Shown: positions 18,709 through 30,180, counted from the stretch's first letter. The stretch is DNA of 64,000 bases from Pasteurella canis (GCF_900454865.1 NZ_UGTV01000015.1:2127994-2191993); one strand, 5' to 3'. Numbers and translations are program-made. Notes: a model not told the origin generated them from the sequence alone.

Positions 18709-19324
18709 TTAGTGATAGCGATCATATAAAGGCAATAATTCTTTAATAGTTTTAGTACTAAACTGAACAATATCAATCTAATCTAGCTGTTGCTGTTCAA
18801 TATTTTTGCCAATACACCAAAAATCGTTGACATGGCGTAATGTTAGCTCCTGTACTTGAAATTCAGGAACTTTTTTGAAATCAGCATATTCACTTTCATC
18901 ACTATGCCAAAGCTGAAAATGGCTGTGTTTTTGAATCTTGATAGCCTCTAGCTATTGATTGGATTATTCAATTTTCATTTGTGAACGATCTGCTCGATAG
19001 TAATGCTAATCTAGACTAATAGAGAGGCGATGTTGATTTAAGATAATCGATAAAATCGACGCGGAGTTTTGTTGATATTCATATTTAAAATTAGAGAAAA
19101 AATATGCTTGAACTCGCCAGCCATTGCTCCACTTTTGCAAAAGGTACACCTAAAGTATTAGGTATTTGCAAGAGAATATATTTCTACTTTTCCCATTCTT
19201 CTTTGTCATTCCTTTTAATGTGATCAATATCTGCAGGACAAAACTTTTTCATCTGTGCAAATTGATAAAAGAGAATTTTGAGCACATCACAAGAAGAGGA
19301 GTTGATTAATGCTGTTTGTTGCAT
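18709..19324 (-). pseudogene. Decayed gene of unknown family (about 205 codons)
   Basis: Reading the minus strand from ATG 19324 gives a plausible protein (MQQTALINSSSCDVLKILF, then DHIKRNDKEEWEK) interrupted by TAG. It continues as a coherent sequence (LGVPFAKVEQWLASSS), then needs a frameshift in the run TTTTTTCTC. It goes on through HYYRADRSQMKIE, HFQLWHSDESEYADF, VNDFWCIGKNIEQQQL and STKTIKELLPLYDRYH to a final TAA at 18709-18711. At least five in-frame stops and one frameshift are needed to read it. I do not recognise the family. Amino-acid composition and continuity indicate a recently lost gene. Confidence 0.7.
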
Positions 19325-19358
19325 AAAATTTTACAAATCCTGACCGCAGTTTAAGCTA

Positions 19359-19661
19359 TTATTGGTTTTGTATAATATCTGGCGTATATTCCAATTTTTT
19401 AATTGCTTGTAGCAAGCGCTGATTGTCTAGATCTTTTTTCGCTACAACATTGACAATGCGATCTTTAAAATTCGCTTTAGTCGATATAACTCCGTCAATA
19501 CTACGTAGCTCTTTATTGACTAAATAAACACAAAGTTGGCATGTCATTTCTTTAATATGAATAGAGACCTGCTTTTCGTCTGTATTTATGTTAGGCATTG
19601 ATGCATAGCTGATATTGAACAAAGAAAAAAAGAACAAAAATGCACAGACTATTTTTTTCAT
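19359..19661 (-). CDS. merP: MerP-like periplasmic heavy-metal-associated protein
   Basis: A 100-aa protein with a signal peptide (MKKIVCAFLFFFSLFNISYA) and one heavy-metal-associated (HMA) domain. The metal-binding motif is MTCQLC at about residues 39-44, corresponding to the GMTCxxC motif of MerP and copper chaperones. It follows merT by 11 bases. No mercuric reductase or MerR regulator is nearby, so the metal need not be mercury. Confidence 0.82.
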   Translation of the reverse strand: MKKIVCAFLFFFSLFNISYASMPNINTDEKQVSIHIKEMTCQLCVYLVNKELRSIDGVISTKANFKDRIVNVVAKKDLDNQRLLQAIKKLEYTPDIIQNQ

Positions 19662-19672
19662 AACACACCTTT

Positions 19673-20026
19673 TTATTCAAGGAAGTAAGGTAACAGTGTT
19701 GGATAAAGTAAGAAAAATAGCATTACGACGAACACAATGGCATACAATATAATCAGATTTTTACGCGATACATATTTTGTGCAGATGATTTTTTTTGAAA
19801 ATGTGAGTAACCAAAATCCATAACTAAATGCCGCTAGAGATAAAATGAGCATCGGGATGCGTAAATAATCGTATTCGTGTAAGCTGACTAGCCAAGTAGA
19901 TGAAATACCAAATACCAGATAAATTAATGGTGCAATGCAACACAATGTAGAAGTTACTGCGGCAATTACCGCAGTAACACAAGTTGCAATAAAACTTTTG
20001 TTATAGTTCTTTTGCAGTGAATTCAT
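19673..20026 (-). CDS. merT: MerT-like inner-membrane metal transporter
   Basis: A 117-aa protein (from ATG 20026) with three predicted membrane segments. The first contains the [21 protein letters not shown] block with the paired cysteines that define MerT. The second cysteine pair of classical MerT is reduced to one Cys (KIICTK). The frame is open to TTG 20047, but ATG 20026 has AAGAG upstream. It overlaps the end of the transglutaminase gene by 26 bases, indicating one operon. Confidence 0.82.
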   Translation of the reverse strand: MNSLQKNYNKSFIATCVTAVIAAVTSTLCCIAPLIYLVFGISSTWLVSLHEYDYLRIPMLILSLAAFSYGFWLLTFSKKIICTKYVSRKNLIILYAIVFVVMLFFLLYPTLLPYFLE

Positions 20027-21104
20027 AGCTGAACTCTTTTGGGTCAAAGAAGTTTAACGGATCGCCACCAATCTCTGCATATGGATAACCAAAGTTATTT
20101 AATGGTGCGACTTCTGGCAGTGGATAAAGCTCGAAATCACGTGCGTGATTGTAGCCCATCCAGTTCATTTCCCAGTTGCCAAATAAGTAATCAGACACCG
20201 CTTGGGTATCAGGGTCATTCACCGATTTTTTCTCAGCTAAACGCATTTTTGTGACATCCGCCGAATCTACAGGCACCCAGCCAAACCCTGCTAAATAAAA
20301 TTCAGCACGGCAATGTTGTCCACCACTGACATTCGCAAATTTATTCGCATCAGCACTGCCAAATGCACCTTTAGAATATTTGCCCATTTTCACGGCTTGT
20401 CCTAAGCGGATACCAAAAATTTCGCGTGCCGGAATATTTGATGCACGAGCTAATGCTACAAAAACAGAGTTAATATCTGTACATTTTCCTTTTAGTACCC
20501 CTGTGGTTAAGATTTTTTCTACATCTCCATCGCCACAGCCTAATACAGAGTTATCTCGCTCCATATTATTCACAATCCATTGGTGGATTAACTCGGCTTT
20601 TTTCAGTGGATTAGTTTCTTTACCTACAATTTTGTCTGCATATTCTTTCACAATACCGTCAGTTTTGATGTGTGTTGTCGGTTTTAAATATTCTAAGACA
20701 TCAACAGAATACTGAATTTTATTTGGCACTTGGTAGTCTTTTAATGCACCTTGCAACATAGGTTCGCGATCTTTGGTTTGAATCACCAATTGGATTTTTA
20801 AATCGCGTTTATCTGCATTTTCGTCCCAATTTGCAAACAGAGTTTTAGCTCCATATTGATTGTTCTCAGTAATATAGGCATCTTTATAATTGCCTTCAAA
20901 TTGGATAGATTTGACTTCCTGATATTCATTGTTAAATGGCAATGGTACCCATAAATTAGTTTCACCTTTAGAGCCTTTTGGTACAGCCAAATTAAAAGAT
21001 TTGGTGAGCTCGTAAGTATGTGTGTCAGTGAGTGTATTTGGAATTGAAGTGGCAAATGCGAAAGTAGAGCAGCCTGCAAGCAGGGCGGTGAGTAATTTTT
21101 TCAT
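20001..21104 (-). CDS. Periplasmic transglutaminase-like protein
   Basis: A 367-aa protein from ATG 21104 with a signal peptide ([18 protein letters not shown]). The transglutaminase-core triad is visible: Cys in [15 protein letters not shown], His in [10 protein letters not shown] and Asp in WVPVDSADV. These enzymes act as cysteine peptidases or acyl transferases on proteins or peptides. The open frame extends upstream to 21149, but the internal ATG begins the signal peptide and has GGACAATCT before it. It heads a tgl-merT-merP operon. The substrate and the link with metal uptake are unknown. Confidence 0.8.
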   Translation of the reverse strand: MKKLLTALLAGCSTFAFATSIPNTLTDTHTYELTKSFNLAVPKGSKGETNLWVPLPFNNEYQEVKSIQFEGNYKDAYITENNQYGAKTLFANWDENADKRDLKIQLVIQTKDREPMLQGALKDYQVPNKIQYSVDVLEYLKPTTHIKTDGIVKEYADKIVGKETNPLKKAELIHQWIVNNMERDNSVLGCGDGDVEKILTTGVLKGKCTDINSVFVALARASNIPAREIFGIRLGQAVKMGKYSKGAFGSADANKFANVSGGQHCRAEFYLAGFGWVPVDSADVTKMRLAEKKSVNDPDTQAVSDYLFGNWEMNWMGYNHARDFELYPLPEVAPLNNFGYPYAEIGGDPLNFFDPKEFSYEFTAKEL

Positions 21105-21288
21105 TAGATTGTCCTGTGTAGATAAATAAACATAACATGTTATATGCATCCCTGTTCATTCATTTTTTTTATGTAATGAACGTCACACAGCTTACCTGAA
21201 AATGGATGGAAAATAAACAGATATTTTGAACTTATATTTATAAATAATTTCTGAAATCAGTCAGTTTGATAGTCGCAGGAATGTGTGA

Positions 21289-21858
21289 TTATAACCCATC
21301 ACTTCTATGAGAGAGCCAGTCTTGATATCGTTTTTTGTATAAATTTCGCTCTTTTGGGGTTGCGAAAATAATATCTATACCTCCATCATAAGGGGCAATT
21401 AGGATATTTTTTGTAAAAGAAACAAAAGTTGCTCTTGAATTATCATTGGCAATATCTAATAACATTTCATCATAATTATGGTCTTGCCAGTAATGTAGTG
21501 AAAATAAACAAGTGTAATGAGATGTTTCATCATATTCTGTAGGGAATTGTTTTGATAAATCAATTTGGGTAAATTGTTGAAAATCATATTGAGAATACAC
21601 TTTACCCACTTTTTGACTGTCAAATAAACCAACGACAATAAAAAACGCATTATTGCTACCAATTAAATCGTTGAATAATTGATTCTGTCTAGCTAATAAA
21701 AGCTGTTCTTCATTTTTATTAGTCGGATAACGTTTTGAACTGGGAAGACTATGAATACGCAGCCAACGAGTTGGGTACTGTATTTTATATAAATGCGTGA
21801 TAGGAACTAAATATGGATAAGATAAATCCCATAACTTTTTAAACAGTATGCTATTCAT
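21289..21858 (-). CDS. Conserved hypothetical protein, possibly DUF3885-like
   Basis: A 189-aa cytoplasmic protein without signal or membrane segments. Its start overlaps the end of apaH by 8 bases, so it is probably translated with it. The N-terminal part ([18 protein letters not shown] followed by a helix with a run of leucines and asparagines) and the C-terminal YDGGIDIIF segment are reminiscent of DUF3885 proteins. The resemblance is weak, and no catalytic motif is visible. Function unknown. Confidence 0.55.
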   Translation of the reverse strand: MNSILFKKLWDLSYPYLVPITHLYKIQYPTRWLRIHSLPSSKRYPTNKNEEQLLLARQNQLFNDLIGSNNAFFIVVGLFDSQKVGKVYSQYDFQQFTQIDLSKQFPTEYDETSHYTCLFSLHYWQDHNYDEMLLDIANDNSRATFVSFTKNILIAPYDGGIDIIFATPKERNLYKKRYQDWLSHRSDGL

Positions 21859-22675
21859 TATAATTTTTTACAGCAGGTTGAGTGAAATATTGCTTATCTT
21901 CCCAGCGTAACATTGTCATACGATTACCCCATACGCAACCTGTATCAAGCGCATAAATATTCGTAGGTGTTGTGGTATCAACTAAACTTGCCCAATGCCC
22001 AAAGATAATAGGCATCGTCTGATAAAGTGGATTATCTAAGTTAAACCAAGGGGTGAGCTCTTCTGGTGCAGATTCTGGTGGTTGTTTGCAATCGAAATCT
22101 AAACGATGATCCCAATAGCAAAAACGCATACGGGTGAACACGTTGATGCTGTAACGTAGACGATCTAAACTTTGCAGATTTTCATCCCAACGATTGGGGT
22201 GATTTTGGTACATATTTTCGATTAGGTGATGATAATTGCCGTTGCGTAGCACTTCTTCCACTTCGTTAGCGCATAGCTTAGCAGTCGCAAGATCCCAATC
22301 AGGAGAAATGCCAGCATGGGTCATCACAAAATGGTGTTGTTCATGGTGGATAAGTAATGGCTGGTGGCGTAACCAGTCGATTAACTCGTCAAAATCAGGA
22401 GCCTCAAAGATTGCATCAACACGATCGCGTGGTTTTATTTTTTTAATACCGAGTGCTGTAGAGATTAGATGTAAATCATGATTTCCTAACACAGTTTGAG
22501 CTGCGGGTCCCAATGATTTAACAAACCGTAGGCACTCAAGAGACTTATCTCCTCGAGCGACTAAATCTCCTACGAGATAAAGTTGGTCGTCTGTTGGATT
22601 GAATGCTACTTTTTCTAACAAAAGCTGTAATTCATCATAACAGCCTTGTAAATCACCAACTAGATATGTTGCCAT
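21851..22675 (-). CDS. apaH: Symmetrical diadenosine tetraphosphatase ApaH
   Basis: Hydrolyses Ap4A to two ADP (274 aa from ATG 22675) and also decaps Np4-capped RNAs. Metallophosphoesterase motifs are [27 protein letters not shown] and FGHWA. The frame reaches GTG 22687, but this codon is part of an uptake sequence (22681-22689) and [11 protein letters not shown] is the usual N-terminus. It follows rsmA by 20 bases, as in the enteric surA-rsmA-apaH neighbourhood. Confidence 0.95.
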   Translation of the reverse strand: MATYLVGDLQGCYDELQLLLEKVAFNPTDDQLYLVGDLVARGDKSLECLRFVKSLGPAAQTVLGNHDLHLISTALGIKKIKPRDRVDAIFEAPDFDELIDWLRHQPLLIHHEQHHFVMTHAGISPDWDLATAKLCANEVEEVLRNGNYHHLIENMYQNHPNRWDENLQSLDRLRYSINVFTRMRFCYWDHRLDFDCKQPPESAPEELTPWFNLDNPLYQTMPIIFGHWASLVDTTTPTNIYALDTGCVWGNRMTMLRWEDKQYFTQPAVKNYNE

Positions 22676-22695
22676 TTCACACCGCACTTATTCCA

Positions 22696-23562
22696 TTAAT
22701 CGTCTAAATTTTCAATCACTTCGTCTTTGTTGATATCTGCTGGTGGATTGTCAGCTAACCAGTTCGCTAAACGTGCATAATCCGCAATCGATAAGTTTTC
22801 TGCACGTGCTGTTAGATCAATGCCTAATTCAGTCAGTTGTTCAGCAGTGAATAATGAGGATAGAGCATTGCGTAAGGTTTTACGGCGTTGATTAAATGCT
22901 TGGCTACAGACACGATTCAACCAATATAAATCTTTGACAGGATATGGTAATTCTTTGTGAGGAATCAAACGAACTACGGCTGAATCTACTTTGGGCGCTG
23001 GTTTAAACGCAGTTGGTGGCACTTCAAGTACAGGCATTACTTGACAGAAATATTGCGCCATAATAGTTAAACGCCCGTAAGCTTTGCTATTTGGACCTGC
23101 ACATAAACGTTTTACCACTTCTTTTTGTAGCATAAAGTGCATATCTTGAATGCAATCATGATATTTAAATAAATGGAACATCAATGGAGTAGAAATGTTG
23201 TAAGGCAAGTTACCAAACACACGCATTTTTTGATTTTTTTCAGCGAGTTTTGCCTCTTGATAGAGCTGAGCAAAATCAAATTGCATGGCATCTGTTTCAA
23301 TTACTGTAATTTTATGATGCAAAAAAGGGTGATGACGTAAACGTTCAGCTAAGTCACGGTCTAATTCCACTACGGTTAGGTGATCAACTAACTCACCAAC
23401 AGGCTCCGTTAAAGCCCCTAAACCTGGACCGATCTCAACTAAAAACTGATCTTTTTGTGGATAGATTGCGGCAACAATGCCTTGAATGACATTGTCATCG
23501 TGTAAAAAGTTTTGTCCAAAACGCTTGCGAGCGGTATGACCTAAATGTTTTTTTGAATTCAT
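22696..23562 (-). CDS. rsmA: 16S rRNA dimethyladenosine transferase RsmA (KsgA)
   Basis: Dimethylates two adjacent adenosines (A1518 and A1519) of 16S rRNA late in 30S assembly (288 aa). Motifs are [10 protein letters not shown], the SAM-binding [24 protein letters not shown] (motif IV) and [13 protein letters not shown] terminator after surA (23605-23630) separates it from surA, so transcription probably restarts before rsmA. Confidence 0.97.
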   Translation of the reverse strand: MNSKKHLGHTARKRFGQNFLHDDNVIQGIVAAIYPQKDQFLVEIGPGLGALTEPVGELVDHLTVVELDRDLAERLRHHPFLHHKITVIETDAMQFDFAQLYQEAKLAEKNQKMRVFGNLPYNISTPLMFHLFKYHDCIQDMHFMLQKEVVKRLCAGPNSKAYGRLTIMAQYFCQVMPVLEVPPTAFKPAPKVDSAVVRLIPHKELPYPVKDLYWLNRVCSQAFNQRRKTLRNALSSLFTAEQLTELGIDLTARAENLSIADYARLANWLADNPPADINKDEVIENLDD

Positions 23563-23604
23563 ATGATCTGATTAATTAACAAAAGTGCGGTTTATTATAA
23601 AGCA

Positions 23605-23630
23605 AAATCCCAGCTTGTGTGCTGGGATTT
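23605..23630 (-). terminator. Rho-independent terminator downstream of surA
   Basis: AAATCCCAGC and GCTGGGATTT form a perfect 10-bp stem with loop TTGTGT, followed on the minus strand by TTGCTTTAT. A USS lies directly beyond it at 23583-23591. Confidence 0.8.
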
Positions 23631-23646
23631 ATGGATTAATTTATTT

Positions 23647-24576
23647 TTACTTTAAGTAGCGAATATCTGCATGTTTACGTAATGCTTTTACCCAATCTCT
23701 TTCAACATCTTTCACTTGTTCATTCACTAACTGTTCGTAGGCTTTTTGTCTGTAAGCATCAACAGTTCGATCACTTTCACGTGTATCTGTTACTTCTAAA
23801 ATATGCCAACCAAATTCTGTTTTAAATGGTGCTGAAATTATCCCTTTTTTGCTGCTTAGTATTGTTTTTTGGAATGGACCAACATAGCTTTCAGGGAATG
23901 CAAAGCCTAAATTACCACCATTAGCACCAGATAAGTAATCTTTTGAATATTTTAGTGCAGCATCAGCAAAAGTCGTTTTACCTGATAAAATATCAGCACG
24001 AATTTGTGTTAGCTGTGCCTTCGCTTGTGTATCACTTAATAGTGGGTTTAATTTTAATAAGATATGACGAACTTCATATTGTTTAGCAGATACTTTTTTT
24101 TCTGTCCCTTTTTCTTTTGCTTGTTGTAACAATTGCTGACTTAAGGCTTCTACTTGTTCTCTTGTCACATCAATACTTTGCCCAATTGCTTGATTACGCA
24201 CTTCACCCATTAGAAGTTGATTGGCAATTTGTTGACGATAAGCATTATAACTAATTCCTTGATAGTCTAATGCATCGAGTAATTGACCATAAGTTAAGCC
24301 ATTTTGTGCCGCAATACCTTCAATAATTTGATCCACTTGTGCATAGTTGATTTTGATACCTGAATTATCAATGGCTTGCTGTACTAATATGTCATCTATT
24401 GCTTTGTCTAGCGCAGTTTGACGATCGCCTTTTTTACCCATATGTTTTTTTACTTGGCTTTCTAAAACAGGTATACCATTGACTGTTGCGACGATACGCT
24501 CGGCTGCTTGTGTCGTTGAAACTGCAAATAATCCGATGACAGCTAAAAAAATAGACTTCATATTAATGATCTTCAT
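23647..24576 (-). CDS. surA: Periplasmic chaperone/peptidyl-prolyl isomerase SurA
   Basis: Escorts outer-membrane proteins through the periplasm. The 309-aa product has a signal peptide (ending STTQAA), an N-terminal chaperone domain, and only one parvulin-type PPIase domain at about residues 167-272 (YEVRHILLKLN, GGNLGFAFPESYVGPF, FGWHILEV). E. coli SurA is about 428 aa with two parvulin domains, so this is the short one-domain form known in Haemophilus. ATG 24561 (MKSIFLAVIG) is an alternative start. Confidence 0.88.
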   Translation of the reverse strand: MKIINMKSIFLAVIGLFAVSTTQAAERIVATVNGIPVLESQVKKHMGKKGDRQTALDKAIDDILVQQAIDNSGIKINYAQVDQIIEGIAAQNGLTYGQLLDALDYQGISYNAYRQQIANQLLMGEVRNQAIGQSIDVTREQVEALSQQLLQQAKEKGTEKKVSAKQYEVRHILLKLNPLLSDTQAKAQLTQIRADILSGKTTFADAALKYSKDYLSGANGGNLGFAFPESYVGPFQKTILSSKKGIISAPFKTEFGWHILEVTDTRESDRTVDAYRQKAYEQLVNEQVKDVERDWVKALRKHADIRYLK

Positions 24577-24651
24577 TATCTATTCCATTATTTTAAATAA
24601 GTTAAAAATTACATTGGTTAGAGTATCAATTTTGTAAAAGGTTCACAAACT

Positions 24652-25197
24652 TTATTTAGTCGGTGAAATGAGCGCTACCTCATAGCAATTATCGAATTTT
24701 ATCGTACGGACTTGGACTTTTTCTTTGCGGCTTGTCGGTACATTTTTTCCGACATAATCAGCACGGATAGGCAATTCACGATGTCCTCTATCAACAAAAA
24801 TGACTAATTCAATTTTAGCCGCTCGTCCAAAGTCAACTAATGCATCAAGTGCGGCACGAATGGTTCGACCTGTATAGAGAACATCATCAACCAGAATTAC
24901 TTCTTTATTATGAATATTAATGAAATTTGACGCACCACTATATGTTGGGCTTTGAGAATTAGGTTCCGCATATTCGAGGTCATCTCGGTAGAACGTAATA
25001 TCTAAATCGATAGAAGGTAGTTCTACTTTCGCTAAATCAGCGATTTTTTTCTTAATCAACTCTGCAATTTCAGCACCACGGCGTTTAATCCCCACAATGA
25101 CTACATTATCTAAGTTTTGATGTTTTTCAATGATTTCATGTGAAATACGAGAGATAGTGCGCAGAAATTGGTTTTCATCAATAATGATTTTTTCCAT
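24652..25197 (-). CDS. pyrR: PyrR: pyrimidine regulatory protein / uracil phosphoribosyltransferase
   Basis: A 181-aa type I phosphoribosyltransferase of the PyrR family. The PRPP-binding loop VILVDDVLYTGRTIRAALDAL is clear at about residues 93-113, and the N-terminal IKRRGAEIA and the YVGKNVPTSRKEKV flap fit PyrR. In Bacillus it binds pyr mRNA and controls attenuation. Here no pyr gene and no PyrR-type binding loop were noticed nearby, so regulation versus plain UPRT activity is open. Confidence 0.9.
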   Translation of the reverse strand: MEKIIIDENQFLRTISRISHEIIEKHQNLDNVVIVGIKRRGAEIAELIKKKIADLAKVELPSIDLDITFYRDDLEYAEPNSQSPTYSGASNFINIHNKEVILVDDVLYTGRTIRAALDALVDFGRAAKIELVIFVDRGHRELPIRADYVGKNVPTSRKEKVQVRTIKFDNCYEVALISPTK

Positions 25198-25349
25198 GAT
25201 AATTGACCTAAATAACTAAGAAATTTAGGGGTTAAAATAGCATAAAAGCAAGTAATATCATATAGGAAATAAAAAGTTGAACATGGAAATTCTGAAAAAA
25301 CGCACCACACTTTTATCTTATTTGCTATAAAGTGCGGTGAGTTTTTTGA

Positions 25350-25966
25350 TTATTTTGAATGACGTTCTTTAAGTTTTCCAATCACATCTGCCCAACTTAA
25401 ATCGGCATCTTGTAATAATACCGTCAAGTGATAAGCCAAATCCGCCGCTTCACAAATGGTTTCATTACGATCTTTAACTGTGGCTGCAAGCGCGGTTTCC
25501 ACGCCTTCTTCGCCAACTTTTTGTGCAATACGCTTAGTCCCTTTGGCATACAGCTGAGCGGTGTAAGAGCTTGTTGGATCAGCACCTTTACGTTCAGCAA
25601 TCAAACGTTCTAACTTACTAAAGAAAATCCAATCAGGCTGAGTTGCATTGTCAAATTGATAAAAACAGCTTTCTGCGCCTGTATGACAAGTTTCACCGAT
25701 TGGATTGACTAAAATCAGCAACGTATCATTATCACAATCCAAGCTCATATCTACCACATTTAAAAAATGTCCAGAGGTTTCACCTTTTGTCCATAAACGG
25801 TTTTTCGTACGTGAAAAAAAGGTCACACGTTTTTCCGTGAGCGTTTTTTCTAACGCCTCTTGGTTCATATAACCAAGCATCAACACTTCACAAGTCGCCG
25901 CATTTTGGATAATGACAGGCAGTAGGTTATCGACTTTTTGCCAGTTGATTTGTTCTCTATTTAACA

Positions 25967-25967
<1 letters not shown>
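25350..25967 (-). CDS. hisI: Bifunctional phosphoribosyl-AMP cyclohydrolase / phosphoribosyl-ATP pyrophosphatase
   Basis: A 205-aa fusion catalysing steps 2 and 3 of histidine synthesis. The N-terminal cyclohydrolase (about residues 1-105) has [23 protein letters not shown] and [10 protein letters not shown] with metal-binding cysteines. The C-terminal pyrophosphatase has [27 protein letters not shown] and [13 protein letters not shown]. It is the last gene of the his operon, and its start overlaps the hisF stop by 1 base. A USS follows downstream at 25330-25338. Confidence 0.96.
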
Positions 25968-27498
<1,531 letters not shown>

Positions 27499-27514
27499 TT
27501 AAAATTGACCGCAC

Positions 27515-28105
27515 TTATTTAATCTTTTCGACAAAGTTACGCAAAAATAATGCGCCAGCCTTACCTGAGCGCTCTGGGTGGAATTGTGCGCCGTAAAAAT
27601 TGTTATGTTGGATGACTGCAGAAAACGGCACGCCGTAATCACAAGTGGCAATGGTGTATGAGTTTGGCAACACGCCATAGCTATGCACAAAATAGAAATA
27701 GCTGTCTTGCTCAATGCCTGCAAATAACGGGTGTTCGGCGACATAATGCACCTTATTCCAGCCCATATGGGGTAATGGCAACTGACAATCTGGCAATTTT
27801 TCGGTTTTGCCTGACATCAGTTTTAATAAGTCCAAATTGCCTTCTTCGGAATATTCCGTCATTAATTGCATTCCCAAACAAATTCCTAAAACAGGCTGGG
27901 TTAAGTTTTGAATAACCTCAATTAAGCCTAAATCTGCCAGATTTTGCATTGCTGCTTTTGCTGTACCGACACCGGGTAGAATCAATTTCTCGGCAGAGCG
28001 AATTTGTTCAATATTATCGGTAATTTCTGCGTGATAACCCAAACGATCAAAAGCAAATTTGACTGAGGAAAGGTTAGCGCAACGGGTATTGATGATAATA
28101 TTCAT
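27515..28105 (-). CDS. hisH: Imidazole glycerol phosphate synthase, glutaminase subunit HisH
   Basis: A class I glutamine amidotransferase (196 aa) that supplies ammonia to HisF. The nucleophile elbow is GICLGMQLM (Cys near residue 78), and the His/Glu of the triad lie in AQFHPERSG. The ATG overlaps the TGA of the preceding acyltransferase gene in an ATGA junction, so it appears translationally coupled to that inserted gene. Confidence 0.96.
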   Translation of the reverse strand: MNIIINTRCANLSSVKFAFDRLGYHAEITDNIEQIRSAEKLILPGVGTAKAAMQNLADLGLIEVIQNLTQPVLGICLGMQLMTEYSEEGNLDLLKLMSGKTEKLPDCQLPLPHMGWNKVHYVAEHPLFAGIEQDSYFYFVHSYGVLPNSYTIATCDYGVPFSAVIQHNNFYGAQFHPERSGKAGALFLRNFVEKIK

Positions 28106-29052
28106 TTTGTTATCTCCATACTATTTTTTCCATAGATTAACTTATCTATAAGCCTATTTTTTCCTTCTGCTTTTATTATACTTATCAGAAATAATATTAA
28201 TATAATATATGTAGATATATAATATAGGGTTTCATTAATATTTAAAGATTGTAATATTTTTATAGGCAAGACGTGCCATAAGTATAGAGGTAAAGATAGT
28301 TTTCCTAAAATAGATAGTAAGTTGGTTTTTTCATGTTTTTTTTCTTGGTTTTTAAATATGTATATCATTATATATATAATTGATGCGTTGGCTATTGTTT
28401 TACCAAATCCTATCATTAGTTTAAATTCTGATAGAATATAAATTAAAATTCCTATATTTAATAATATGATTGCCTTTTTGATATGTTTTTTTATATCTAT
28501 TCTAGAAAATAAATATCCCAGATAAAAATAAATAAAATAATAATAAAATCTTTTATCTCCTAACTTTCTATAAATATAGTTATCTGAAAGTTGCCATTGG
28601 CTATAACTTTCAAAGAAAATAGTGGCTATTATAAAGAATGTTAATAGTGTAATATAAATTATTTTTTTTTCTTCTTTAATTTTTAATAGAGCTCTCAAGT
28701 ATAATATAAAAAGTAGCATTGCAGGTATATACCATAAATGATAGTATGGGTATGTTATAGAATATTTAAAGAATATACTATAAAATATAAAAGCTATAAA
28801 ATATGGTATTAATATACTATCTTTATATTTTTTTAGTATTTTACTTATAGGCATATCTTTTATGGTTTCTTTTATAAAAAATCCTGTAATCGCAAAAAAT
28901 AATGGCATGTGAAAGAAATATATAGTTTCTCTCAATATACTATTTTCTATTTTTTCTAGAGATACATGACCAATAATAACTAAAATAATTAATATTCCTT
29001 TTATTTGATCAATTATTTCTATTCTATGTTGCTTATTAGCATTATCGCTCAT
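28102..29052 (-). CDS. Acyltransferase-3 family membrane protein inside the his operon
   Basis: A 316-aa multi-pass membrane protein with about ten hydrophobic segments. Acyltransferase-3 (OafA/WecH-like) features are DQIKGILIILVIIGH, with the expected His at the end of the first membrane helix, FFHMPLFFAITGFF, and YYHLWYIPAMLL. Such enzymes O-acetylate surface polysaccharide or LPS sugars. Base use is strikingly AT-rich, with many ATA isoleucine codons, unlike the his genes around it. It begins directly after the hisB stop and ends in an ATGA overlap with hisH. No link to histidine synthesis is apparent; horizontal acquisition is inferred. Confidence 0.85.
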   Translation of the reverse strand: MSDNANKQHRIEIIDQIKGILIILVIIGHVSLEKIENSILRETIYFFHMPLFFAITGFFIKETIKDMPISKILKKYKDSILIPYFIAFIFYSIFFKYSITYPYYHLWYIPAMLLFILYLRALLKIKEEKKIIYITLLTFFIIATIFFESYSQWQLSDNYIYRKLGDKRFYYYFIYFYLGYLFSRIDIKKHIKKAIILLNIGILIYILSEFKLMIGFGKTIANASIIYIMIYIFKNQEKKHEKTNLLSILGKLSLPLYLWHVLPIKILQSLNINETLYYISTYIILILFLISIIKAEGKNRLIDKLIYGKNSMEITK

Positions 29053-30144
29053 TTATAAGATCCCTTTACTACTCGGCAATTCATTCCCTTCCACTTTAAT
29101 ACACTGTCTTAACGTGCGTCCAAACACTTTAAACAGGCTTTCAATTTTGTGGTGGTCGTTGTCGCCTTTGGTTTTTAGGTGTAAGGTTGCCATTAAGGTA
29201 TAAGCGATAGATTGGAAAAAATGCTCCGTCATTTCGGTGCTGAAGTCGCCCACTTTATCGCGTTTAAATTTGGCTTTGAATTTGAAATAGGGGCGACCTG
29301 ACAAGTCCATCGTACATTCTGCCTTGCATTCGTCCATTGGTAACACAAAGCCAAAGCGTTGAATGCCTCGTTTATCGCCAAGGGCTTGTTTTAATGCGGT
29401 ACCGAGGGCGAGGGCAGTGTCTTCGACGGTGTGATGTTCGTCGATCCAAAGATCGCCTTTACAACTTACGTTCATTCGGAAACCACCGTGGGTGGCGATT
29501 TGATCGAGCATATGATCGAAAAAGCCGACACCGGTTTTAATCTCGTTTACGCCGGTTTCATCTAACCAAACTTGCACTTTAATATCGGTTTCTTTGGTGG
29601 TACGTACCACTTCGGCATAGCGCGGTTTACGATCAATAAGTGCGGTCTGTTTTGGCAACAATTTTTCCACAATCAGATCCCAATTGAGTTTCTCTCGATC
29701 ATATTGCAACGCACGAATACCGAGATTTTCTGCCAGTTGCACATCGGTGTATCGGTCGCCAATCACAAAGCTGGTGGCTGGGTCGAACAGTTTTTTATCA
29801 ATATATTTTTTCAATAATTTGACTTTAGGCTTACGGCAATCACAGTTGTCTTCTGGTTTGTGTGGGCAAATTAACACTTCGTCAAACTCAATACCTTGAG
29901 ATTTAAATAACGCCATCATTGCATTGTGCGGTTTGTCAAAATTCTTTTGTGGGAAAGATGGCGTGCCTAAGCCATCTTGGTTGCTGACCATCACAAAACG
30001 GTAAAAAGGTTTGAGTTTCAACAGCGCTGGAATAACATTTGGCTCAAATTGTAATTTTTCTAAACTGTCGATTTGAAAATCGGTTTTAGGCTCATCAATT
30101 AACGTGCCGTCGCGGTCGATAAAAAGAATAGATTGTTGTGTCAT
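29053..30144 (-). CDS. hisB: Bifunctional histidinol-phosphatase / imidazoleglycerol-phosphate dehydratase
   Basis: A 363-aa fusion catalysing steps 7 and 9. The N-terminal HAD phosphatase has [12 protein letters not shown] with the nucleophile Asp and a zinc loop [11 protein letters not shown]. The C-terminal dehydratase has [17 protein letters not shown] and [10 protein letters not shown], with the repeated metal-binding His motif again in FFQS and DNDHHKIES. The stop codon abuts the start of the acyltransferase gene. A USS lies inside at 29638-29646. Confidence 0.97.
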   Translation of the reverse strand: MTQQSILFIDRDGTLIDEPKTDFQIDSLEKLQFEPNVIPALLKLKPFYRFVMVSNQDGLGTPSFPQKNFDKPHNAMMALFKSQGIEFDEVLICPHKPEDNCDCRKPKVKLLKKYIDKKLFDPATSFVIGDRYTDVQLAENLGIRALQYDREKLNWDLIVEKLLPKQTALIDRKPRYAEVVRTTKETDIKVQVWLDETGVNEIKTGVGFFDHMLDQIATHGGFRMNVSCKGDLWIDEHHTVEDTALALGTALKQALGDKRGIQRFGFVLPMDECKAECTMDLSGRPYFKFKAKFKRDKVGDFSTEMTEHFFQSIAYTLMATLHLKTKGDNDHHKIESLFKVFGRTLRQCIKVEGNELPSSKGIL

Positions 30145-30180
30145 ATTGTTATCCTGTTTGTCTTTTGTTCTGTCTGTATC

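Noticed and set aside
20380..20715. 111-aa open frame opposite the transglutaminase gene
   Set aside because: Shadow of a gene with clear catalytic residues on the other strand.
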